A stretch of 64,000 nucleotides of DNA from Alphaproteobacteria bacterium (GTDB lineage: Bacteria; Pseudomonadota; Alphaproteobacteria; ATCC43930; CGMCC-115725), in the NCBI GenBank assembly GCA_028871055.1, contig JAGWON010000007.1, forward strand, positions 62,001 to 126,000, read 5' to 3'. A program made the position numbers and the translations under genes. This document shows, piece after piece, positions 36,263 to 43,506 of the stretch (its first letter is position 1; every line of letters starts with the position of its first letter). The notes below the pieces were generated by a model. That model made no database searches. It was not told the origin of the DNA and saw only the letters and a program-made list of their open reading frames with translations.

Positions 36263-36742
36263 ATGGGCCGGATCGTGCTTGCGGTGCTCGTCGCCGGGAT
36301 ATTCGGGTCGCTGGCGACGCCGGGCTTCGCCCAGACGAATGAAATGTGCGTGCTGAGATGCCTGGATCACGGCAACCTGGATCAAACTTGCCAAGCCCGC
36401 TGCACCAAACCGCAACCAGCGCCGCAAAACTCTTCCGCTCGTCAAGGTCTCCAACCTTCTCAAGGTCCGGCGGCGCCGTCGGGTCCGCCTCCGTCGGCCG
36501 CCGTGCCATCGGCGCCGCAACCGACCGCGACCCAATCGGCGCCGCCGCAACCGGCAGGTCAATCAGGGTCTCAGCCCGCGGTAAACCAGCCGCCGCCGCA
36601 ACCCACGGCCGCTCAGGCAACACCGCAGCAATCCGTGCGGCCGCCGGCACCGCCGCCGCGACCGGTCAACGAGCGGTGCGTGTTACTCTGCCTCGATCAC
36701 GGCCATCTGGATCAGTATTGCGAGCGGGTCTGTTCTCATTGA
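36263..36742 (+). CDS. Secreted twin-CX3C protein with Pro/Gln-rich linker
   Basis: 159 residues, preceded by AAGGAA. A signal peptide (residues 1-23, cleavage near GFAQ) is followed by two near-identical Cys modules at the ends: MCVLRCLDHGNLDQTCQARC (Cys29, 33, 43, 47) and RCVLLCLDHGHLDQYCERVC (Cys139, 143, 153, 157), each C-x3-C-x9-C-x3-C. Between them lie ~85 residues of Pro, Gln, Ala and Ser. Such twin CX3C modules can form disulfide-stapled helical hairpins. I do not recognise the family. The neighbours are a cupredoxin and transport genes, so a periplasmic metal-binding or wall-spanning role is possible but unproven. A decayed copy lies at 29205-29462. Confidence 0.75.
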   Translation: MGRIVLAVLVAGIFGSLATPGFAQTNEMCVLRCLDHGNLDQTCQARCTKPQPAPQNSSARQGLQPSQGPAAPSGPPPSAAVPSAPQPTATQSAPPQPAGQSGSQPAVNQPPPQPTAAQATPQQSVRPPAPPPRPVNERCVLLCLDHGHLDQYCERVCSH

Positions 36743-36795
36743 GGTCGAGACCGGCCTGATGGTCAGACTCCAACGGATGTTACCCGCTTTCACCC

Positions 36796-36890
36796 GTCAC
36801 CCCGGGCCAGCGGCGACGCCGCGCGACCCGGGGGTCCACCGCGCCGCTCAGCCATGGACCCCGGCTCGCGCTTCGCTCGGCCGGGGTGAC
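36796..36890. repeat. REP-like palindromic repeat
   Basis: GTCACCCCGG (36796-36805) pairs with CCGGGGTGAC (36881-36890), and an inner CCGGGGGTCCA pairs with TGGACCCCGG, giving a nested palindrome. It sits in the gene-free stretch 36743-37252; the rest of that stretch should hold the promoter of the next gene, but I could not define it. Confidence 0.7.
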
Positions 36891-37252
36891 AATTTAGAAA
36901 AGGGTCGGCTCACATATTTGCATCGGATCACCTGCGGGGTGGACCGGCGGCCAAAGACCCTTGCCGCGACGGGAATAGTCCACAGTCACGCCGTTCAAGA
37001 GCGTATATCGAGGGTGTCATAAGCCGTCTCCCACGCGACGCCGTAAGTCGTCAGTGACGCCCGTCGGATTGGTCAGCGCCGCTGCTGTAACATGATTGCC
37101 ACACCGGTCGGGAGTTTGTACCAATCCTAAAGATTCCGCCTTGCGGCGCGGCAATCGTTCGCCGACGATGGTATACCAATACGGTCCGGTCCGCCCGGGC
37201 CAATGGCGTCATAATCAAGGGCGAGCGAGCGGCTCGCGGAGGGGAGAGAAGC

Positions 37253-38752
37253 ATGAAAATCCAGACCCGGAATCTGCTTAGCGCCTTGTTGGGCACAAGC
37301 GCCCTTGTGCTGCTCGGCAGCGCGCCCAGCTTCGCGTTGGATCTTCCGACGCCGCTCCACTACGACATGGGCCCGCTCGGCGATTGGACTGTCGTCGGCG
37401 GCGTCGATGCTTTTGCCGCGGCATGGAACAACAGCCCTGCATCGGGACTGACGGGCGGCAATGGCGGCACGGCCACGCTCGGCAACGGCAGCAGCAAGTG
37501 GAATGGTGACATCAGCCTCGACAACGCGATGTTCATCATCAATTCGAAGGGGAACATGTTCGGCGACTTCCCCTTGCAATTCCATGCCTGGGTCGGCTGG
37601 CCGCCTCAATCGCCGGTCATCGGCTTAACCTCGCCCAACGTGGCTCCGAACCTGTACGCAACGATGGGCAAGGGTAAAAATGCCACGGGTTTCGCATCGC
37701 CCCTGTTCAAGGCGTGGGCCACGTATCAGCCGCTCGACTGGTTCAGCATCGAGGGCGGCCGCTTGCCGTCGGTCGATGGCACCGAGATCGGCGTCGATTT
37801 CCTCAACGCGACGCCCTTCCTCTCGGCGCTCAACAACATGCAAACGACGGTCGCGGACGGCGCCCAGATCAACCTGATCTCCGGACCCGACAAGGCGTTC
37901 TACTACGGCTTCCTGCCGGGTTACGGCTCGACCCTGACGATCCGCATCGCAGACGGCTACAAGACCGGCTTCGCGAACGAGCTCGGCTTCACCGGCTTGT
38001 GGAATCTGACGCCTGACGGCAGCGATTTCATCGTCGGCTACGGCCACACTCGTCTGAGCACGGTTGGCGGTGCAGCAACGATCGCGGCCGGCACGGGAGG
38101 TGGCGGAAATAACGTGAACCCCAACTCGCCTGTCGGCTTCGGCACCTTTAACTCCAATCTCATCGGCGTCGGCACCGTTTATAACTTGACGAATCGCTTG
38201 ATGTTGAACGCCGAGGTCGAGACCGCGTGGTTGCCGCAATCGGACATCCCCACCGCCGACCGTTGCGGCGTAACCGGCGGGGTGAGTTGCGGTCCCAATC
38301 ACCAGCAGGACTACTATCGCTGGTCGTCGCAGGTGACCCTCAATTACGACTTCGGCATCAAGCAGATGTTCGGCCAGCCGATCCGCTTCCAGTGGGCGGT
38401 CCAGCCGTCGTTTACCTATCAGCACGCCAACACCTCGGATCCGAACGCTAATCAGTTCGGCAACTTTTACGGCGAGAATCTGGGGGCGAGTGCTGTGACA
38501 AACGGCTTGGGAACGGCGGGTAATTTTGGGACCTTCGGCGCGGGTTCGAAGATCTACGCGATCCAGACCAACCCGACCTTCCAGTTCCACAACTTCTTCC
38601 TCCGGCCGTCTATCGCCTACACGCGCATCGCCAGCTTGAGCCCGGGCTTTGGCTACGGTGGCCGGGGCACAGAACACGATCAGGTCGTGTTTCTCGTGAA
38701 CTTCGGCTGGCTGCTCGGACAGCAGGAAGACACCAACTCCGGCCAGCACTGA
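37253..38752 (+). CDS. Outer-membrane beta-barrel protein (porin-like)
   Basis: 499 residues, preceded by GGAGGGGAGAG. A signal peptide ends near SFALD (residue ~29). The mature part alternates polar and aromatic residues in many short strands (for example WTVVGGVDAFAAAW, FQWAVQPSFTYQHA, HNFFLRPSIAYTRI) and ends VVFLVNFGWLLGQQ, typical of an outer-membrane barrel. It has no recognisable enzyme motif. The next gene (a propeller-OmpA fusion) follows 53 bases later and probably belongs to the same transcript. The transported solute is unknown. Confidence 0.7.
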   Translation: MKIQTRNLLSALLGTSALVLLGSAPSFALDLPTPLHYDMGPLGDWTVVGGVDAFAAAWNNSPASGLTGGNGGTATLGNGSSKWNGDISLDNAMFIINSKGNMFGDFPLQFHAWVGWPPQSPVIGLTSPNVAPNLYATMGKGKNATGFASPLFKAWATYQPLDWFSIEGGRLPSVDGTEIGVDFLNATPFLSALNNMQTTVADGAQINLISGPDKAFYYGFLPGYGSTLTIRIADGYKTGFANELGFTGLWNLTPDGSDFIVGYGHTRLSTVGGAATIAAGTGGGGNNVNPNSPVGFGTFNSNLIGVGTVYNLTNRLMLNAEVETAWLPQSDIPTADRCGVTGGVSCGPNHQQDYYRWSSQVTLNYDFGIKQMFGQPIRFQWAVQPSFTYQHANTSDPNANQFGNFYGENLGASAVTNGLGTAGNFGTFGAGSKIYAIQTNPTFQFHNFFLRPSIAYTRIASLSPGFGYGGRGTEHDQVVFLVNFGWLLGQQEDTNSGQH

Positions 38753-38805
38753 TCGGATCGAAGCGACCAGGACATAACTCAACACGACGAATCATGGAGG
38801 GGACA

Positions 38806-40284
38806 ATGCGCAGAGGACTGGTAGTGGCGCTGGTGGCGTCCGCCGCGTTGCTCGCGGTGCCGGCCTTGGCAGCCGAGTATCATTACGTGAAGGTCGCGGA
38901 CATCTATCTGCCGACCCCGCGAGGACATGGCGACATCGTCAGCTACGATCCGACGAACGGCATGGTCTATGTCTCGCTGAAGGACGACGGCTTGGCCGTC
39001 GTCGACACGCGGACCCAGAAGGTCGTGCACACGATCAAGGACATTCCGGATCCCAACGCCAACGCCTTTGACGCCAATTACGTCTATGTCGCCTCGGCCG
39101 AAGGTCTTCCCCAAGGCCAGAGCGGCGCCAACAACGGCACCGGCTTCGGCACCGTGAACCAGCTCGTCGTCATCGACAAGCACACGTGGCAGGTGGTCGA
39201 CCGGGTCGACACCAAAGGCACGTCGCCGGACGCTGTCACCGTCGGTGATGGCCACGTTTACGTGGTCAGCGACGATCACAACTGGATCGAGGCGTATTCC
39301 CAGGGCGCGCATCCGCAACTCCAGGGCGTATGGCATCTCTATCCGCAGAACATCAACCACTGGTGGCTCGATACCTCGGACTTCTGCGGGCCGGACGTGA
39401 ATTGGATCTCGGACAGCCGTCATGAGATCTACCAAACGGTCGATTCTTATATCGAGGTTGTCGACTCCAATAACGGCACAATCAAGCGCCACTTCGATAC
39501 CCACGTGAAGCTGACCGGGAAGTGCGGCACCAAGGGCACCTGGCTCGACGAAAAGAACAATCGCCTGTGGGTCGCCACGACCACCAAGGCCGGCGGCCTG
39601 TGGGTCATGAACCCGAACACGCTTCAGTTGATCAAGAAGCTTCCCGCGACGAACGGCAAGGACCAGATGTCGGTCGATCCGGGTCTTGGCTTGGTCTATA
39701 CGTTCGGGACCAACGGCTTCGATGCCTATGACCTCAACGCGATGCAGCACGTCGCATACGTGAACACCCATGTCGGCGTCACCCATACCGGCGACATCGA
39801 TACGAGGACGCATGCGGTCTATGTCTACGAAGGCAAGCGCGCGGCGCTCGGCGTGTTCTGTCCCGTTCCCGGACCTGGGCCGAACGGGGATTGGGCGGTG
39901 GGGATGACCGCCGCTTGCGGCGCGATGCCGGTTGCTTATGGATCGTCGAGCTATACCGTCTACTTCGAGTTCAATAAGGCGGACCTGACCGCCGACGCGC
40001 GCAAGATCGTCAATCAGGCCGCTGCCACGGCCAAGCACGGCACGGCACGGATCGTGGTCGACGGCTACACCGACCTCGCGGGTACGGCGCAGTACAACCT
40101 CGGCCTGTCGCAGCGGCGTGCCGCGGCGGTGCGCGCCGCGCTCGTCGCCGACGGTATCGCCGCACGGCGTATCACCATCCACGGCTACGGCAAGACCCAT
40201 CCGGCCGTGCCGACACCAGACGGCGTGCGTGAGCCGCGCAACCGTCGCGCCGTGGTCCTCATCGGGCCGGCGCCGACGACGTGA
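38806..40284 (+). CDS. YncE-like beta-propeller fused to an OmpA peptidoglycan-binding domain
   Basis: 492 residues from ATG 38806, with GGAGGGG 4 bases upstream. A signal peptide (cleavage near LAAE, residue 23) precedes a ~340-residue region of propeller repeats (GMVYVSLKDDGLAVVDTRTQ, VYVASAEGLPQGQ, YIEVVDSNNGTI, NRLWVATTTKAGGLWVMNPN). An OmpA-C domain follows at residues ~381-492 (VYFEFNKADLT, DGYTDLAGTAQYNLGLSQRRA, REPRNRRAVV) with the Asp and Arg residues that bind diaminopimelate. The protein should thus be a periplasmic propeller anchored to the cell wall. The partner may be the upstream barrel. The propeller's ligand or function is unknown. A terminator follows. Confidence 0.82.
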   Translation: MRRGLVVALVASAALLAVPALAAEYHYVKVADIYLPTPRGHGDIVSYDPTNGMVYVSLKDDGLAVVDTRTQKVVHTIKDIPDPNANAFDANYVYVASAEGLPQGQSGANNGTGFGTVNQLVVIDKHTWQVVDRVDTKGTSPDAVTVGDGHVYVVSDDHNWIEAYSQGAHPQLQGVWHLYPQNINHWWLDTSDFCGPDVNWISDSRHEIYQTVDSYIEVVDSNNGTIKRHFDTHVKLTGKCGTKGTWLDEKNNRLWVATTTKAGGLWVMNPNTLQLIKKLPATNGKDQMSVDPGLGLVYTFGTNGFDAYDLNAMQHVAYVNTHVGVTHTGDIDTRTHAVYVYEGKRAALGVFCPVPGPGPNGDWAVGMTAACGAMPVAYGSSSYTVYFEFNKADLTADARKIVNQAAATAKHGTARIVVDGYTDLAGTAQYNLGLSQRRAAAVRAALVADGIAARRITIHGYGKTHPAVPTPDGVREPRNRRAVVLIGPAPTT

Positions 40285-40308
40285 AATAAAGGCGATAAAC
40301 GACGATCA

Positions 40309-40342
40309 GCGGTCCGGCATCCTTTGCCGGACCGTTTTTCTT
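40309..40342 (+). terminator. Rho-independent terminator after the propeller-OmpA gene
   Basis: GGTCCGGC-atccttt-GCCGGACC (40311-40333) is a perfect 8-base stem followed by GTTTTTC, 26 bases after the stop. Confidence 0.9.
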
Positions 40343-40344
40343 TG

Positions 40345-40800
40345 GTGCGCGTGCCGGGACGGCGGACTGTTATTAGCCGGTGTGCTTCCCGCCGCGGTCC
40401 ATACCGGCGAAAGCGGGCACCCATGAGAAAAGTGGACCCCGGCCTTCGCCGGGGTGGCACTTTATTCGATGAATTTTCATATGCGATTCCTCCGCTCTCC
40501 GAGGGGTCCCGGCTTTCGCCGGGACGGCGGATCGTTATTCGGCGAATACTCGTATGCATTGCCCTGCGATGTGGTAGGTCGCGCAACGCATTTTCCGTGC
40601 GGGAATTTGGTTGCGCCGTCGGGCTACGGTGGGCTTTGGTCCTTTATGCTGGTACCGACTATTGCAAATGCGTGTTCATATCGCCCGCTCCAACCGTCAT
40701 GGCCGTGCTTGTCACGGCCATCCACGTCCTCTTGCTCCCGTCGCAAGATGTGGATGGTCGGGTCTCGGCCTGCGGCCGGCCCGGCCATGACGTTCAAGAG
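40345..40800. repeat. Cluster of REP-like palindromes in a 686-bp gene-free region
   Basis: Visible elements include hairpins CCCCGGC-cttc-GCCGGGG (40437-40454) and TCCCGGC-tttc-GCCGGGA (40507-40524). A near-direct repeat starts GCCGGGACGGCGGA at 40353 and 40518, each copy followed by GTTATT. An outer inverted pair CGTCATGGCCG / CGGCCATGACG (40696-40706, 40782-40792) encloses CCATCCAC / GTGGATGG. I see no gene between 40285 and 40970. Confidence 0.7.
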
Positions 40801-40970
40801 GGACGTATCACCCATTTACGATTCCAGGTACTAGACGCCATGCTGGCGCCGTGACCCGCGGTGAAAATGTTGCAACGAAACGGTCATCGCTTCATTGGCA
40901 AAGGCCGATGGCATAATGTATACCAGAGGCAATAAACGGGCCTGGATACACCAGGCCTACGGGAGGGAAC

Positions 40971-41096
40971 ATGGCCGTTCCATCGGCCGCAGCCGCCAAA
41001 ACTGGCGGGTGCGAAGAGGACTCGAATCAGATATCGCAGTCGCCGATAGGGGCGAGTGCGTGCCGGCGGCCGGCCGCGGATGGAGCGTGCCGATGA
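40971..41096 (+). CDS. Short leader ORF coupled to the outer-membrane factor gene
   Basis: An ATG preceded by GGGAGGGAAC (the best ribosome site in the region) opens a 41-codon frame that ends in TGA overlapping the ATG of the outer-membrane factor (ATGA). The peptide is Ala/Cys-rich (Cys14, 31, 40) with no similarity I recognise. It may be a leader that couples translation to the efflux operon, or the true start region of an uncharacterised small protein. The outer-membrane factor itself lacks a comparable ribosome site, which supports a coupling role. Confidence 0.45.
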   Translation: MAVPSAAAAKTGGCEEDSNQISQSPIGASACRRPAADGACR

Positions 41097-42478
41097 TCGC
41101 TTGCCGCTGGCTCCGCTGGGGTGCGGCCGGCCTCGTTTTCGGCCTGGCGGGCTGCTCCACCTATCATCCGCTTCCGCTTCCCGAGCGGCCGAATCTTGCG
41201 CCGAGCATCGCGCGGCTGAACCTCGCCGTACCGTCGGACAAGGATGCGACGGATCCGGTCAAGCTCGACGTCGCCAAGCCGCTGACGCCCGATCAGGTCG
41301 GCATGCTCGCGGTGCTCAACGATCCGGATCTGGCGTCGCAGCGCGGCAAGATCGCGGCCGCCAAGGCCGACGTGCTCGCCGCCAAAATCCTGCCGAACCC
41401 GTCGGTCGGGCTCGGCTATGCCTATCTGGTGAGCGCGCCGCCCGGGGCGGGCGCCGTGGCCGACGCGCTGACGGCGTCGATCTCGCAGGACATCCGTTCC
41501 ATCATCCAGTACGGACCGCACGTCGCCGCGGCCGAAGCCCGATTCCACCAGGTCGGCGCCGACGCGCTGTGGGCCGAATGGCAGGTCGCGCAAAAGGCGC
41601 GGCTGCTCGCCATCGGCATCAATAGCGAAGACCGCGAGATCGCGCTGCGCGAGCATGCGCTCGCCTTGTTGACTGCCGAGGTCAAGGACGTGCAGCGGGC
41701 GACCGCGGCCGGCAACCTCGACCTCACCGCCGAGGCCCCGCTCCTGGCGGCGCTCGCCGGCGCGCAGCGCGATCTTGCCACATTGGAGCTGCAGGAGCTC
41801 AAGGATTGGCAGGAGCTCGACTCGCTGCTGGGCCTGCAGCCGACTGCGCGCTTCGCCATCGCAGCGCCGGAGCCCGTGAAGCTGCCGGACTCGATCGATC
41901 CGCTGATCGTCTCGCTGCCGACGCGGCGTCCCGATCTGGTCGCGCTGAAGCTCGGCTATGACGCGGCCGAAGCCGACGTGCGCGCCGCCATTCTCGGCCA
42001 GTTCCCGGCTTTCAGCCTGGGCGCCGCCGGCGGCTCCGACACCTCGGAAGTCGTCTCGGTCGGACCGCAGATCACCTTCGACCTGCCGATCTTCGATCGC
42101 AACCAGGCCAAGATCGCCTCGACCCGGGCGACCCGCCTCCAGCTCCACGCCGAATATCAATCGCGGCTTGACGACGCGGAAGGAACCGCCCGCAGCCTGC
42201 TGCTTCGCGCCAAGACGGCCGCGGCCAATCTCGAGCGCGCACGCAAGGCGCTAGCTTCGGCCACCGCGGCGCTCGACGCCGCCGAGCGCGCCTACCATCA
42301 GGGCAATCTCGACCAACGCTCGCTTTCGGATTATCAATCCACCGCGCTCGACCGCCAGGTGGACGTCCTCGATTACGAACAAGCCCTGCAAGAGGATTCG
42401 CTCGCCCTGTCGGTCGAACTCGGCGTCGGCTTCCCGCCGACGATGATTGCGCCCCCGGATCGGGAGATACACTCATGA
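41093..42478 (+). CDS. RND outer-membrane factor lipoprotein (TolC/CusC-like)
   Basis: 461 residues. The start at 41093 gives a lipoprotein signal (MIACRWLRW, hydrophobic core, then LAGC with the lipidated Cys) as in CusC/OprM proteins. Two duplicated coiled-coil repeats (residues ~90-260 and ~300-450) with LPNPSVGLGYAY, LPTRRPDLVALK and VGPQITFDLPIFDRNQAKIA are standard OMF features. It overlaps the adaptor gene by 4 bases, so this is a full OMF-adaptor-pump operon. Confidence 0.87.
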   Translation: MIACRWLRWGAAGLVFGLAGCSTYHPLPLPERPNLAPSIARLNLAVPSDKDATDPVKLDVAKPLTPDQVGMLAVLNDPDLASQRGKIAAAKADVLAAKILPNPSVGLGYAYLVSAPPGAGAVADALTASISQDIRSIIQYGPHVAAAEARFHQVGADALWAEWQVAQKARLLAIGINSEDREIALREHALALLTAEVKDVQRATAAGNLDLTAEAPLLAALAGAQRDLATLELQELKDWQELDSLLGLQPTARFAIAAPEPVKLPDSIDPLIVSLPTRRPDLVALKLGYDAAEADVRAAILGQFPAFSLGAAGGSDTSEVVSVGPQITFDLPIFDRNQAKIASTRATRLQLHAEYQSRLDDAEGTARSLLLRAKTAAANLERARKALASATAALDAAERAYHQGNLDQRSLSDYQSTALDRQVDVLDYEQALQEDSLALSVELGVGFPPTMIAPPDREIHS

Positions 42479-43506
42479 CCTCCAAGAAGCTCGCTGCACT
42501 GGCTCTGGCGCTTTGTCTTGTGCTTCCCGCCGCCGCGGTGCGGGCCGATGACAGCGACAACGTCAGCGCGCTGGTCAAGGTGGCGCAAATGAAGCAGGGC
42601 AGCCTGCCGGTCACCGTCACCGCCTACGGTCAGGTGCAGCCGGCGGCATCGGCCAAAGAGTCGATGGCCGCTCTGCTGGGCGTGCGGGTCGCCAGCGTCA
42701 TGGTGCAGACAGGGCAGCAAGTCGCCAAGGGTGCGCCACTGCTGACGCTCATGCCGACGGCGCAAACGCGGGCGGATTATCTGCTGGCGAAGCAGCTTGC
42801 GGAGCGTACCCGCTCGCTGGCGAAGGCTCATCTGGCGACGGCCGCCGATTTGGCCAAGGCGGAATCCGATCTCTCGGTTCTGCAGGCGGGCGGCGCCGCC
42901 GGCCCGAACACCATCAAGGCGCCGTACGACGCCATCGTTCTCAAGGTGGATGCCGGTCAGGGCGCGGTGGTGTCGAAAGGCGATGCGCTGCTCGAGCTCG
43001 CGCGGCCCGACGGTCTCGTCGTCAACGCCGGCATCGATCCCGGCCAGGCGATGTCGGTGAAGGCGGGCGATGCCGTGGCGCTCACGCCGTTCAGCGTTAC
43101 GGCCGCGGCGGTCGAGGGCAAGGTCGTGCTGCGCTCCGCGGTGGTCAATGCCGACAGCGGCCAGGTCCCCGTCCAGATCGACTTCCCGGCCGGCAAGCTG
43201 CTCGTCGGCGAGATGGTACGCGCCGTCATCACCGCCGGGCAGAAGACCGGCTTCATCGTTCCGCACTCGGCGATCCTGGTCGACGACGACGGCACGATCT
43301 ATGTCGTCCAGGACGTCGACAACGCGGCGAAGAAGGTCGCGGTGCAGGTGCTTGCCGCGCACGGTGACCAGGATGTGATCTCGGGTGACGATCTCGATCC
43401 AAAGGCGCCAGTCGTGCTGGAAGGCAATCATCAGCTCGACGACGGCACCAAGCTGCGCCTCGCCGAAACGCAGGGGGCGAGCTCGAAGGGGGCCGGGAGC
43501 AAATGA
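42475..43506 (+). CDS. RND periplasmic adaptor protein
   Basis: 343 residues with a signal peptide (cleavage near VRADD, residue ~24), a first lipoyl half (GVRVASVMVQTGQQVAKGAPLL), a short helical hairpin, a second lipoyl half (IKAPYDAIVLKVDAGQGAVVSKGD) and beta-barrel regions. It overlaps the outer-membrane factor and the RND permease by 4 bases each. It should bridge the pump and the outer-membrane channel. Substrate unknown. Confidence 0.85.
   Translation: MTSKKLAALALALCLVLPAAAVRADDSDNVSALVKVAQMKQGSLPVTVTAYGQVQPAASAKESMAALLGVRVASVMVQTGQQVAKGAPLLTLMPTAQTRADYLLAKQLAERTRSLAKAHLATAADLAKAESDLSVLQAGGAAGPNTIKAPYDAIVLKVDAGQGAVVSKGDALLELARPDGLVVNAGIDPGQAMSVKAGDAVALTPFSVTAAAVEGKVVLRSAVVNADSGQVPVQIDFPAGKLLVGEMVRAVITAGQKTGFIVPHSAILVDDDGTIYVVQDVDNAAKKVAVQVLAAHGDQDVISGDDLDPKAPVVLEGNHQLDDGTKLRLAETQGASSKGAGSK

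Noticed and set aside
38779-40200. 473-codon open frame antisense to the propeller-OmpA gene
   Set aside because: The sense strand has signal peptide, propeller repeats and OmpA domain; the antisense frame is Asp/Val/Arg-rich shadow.
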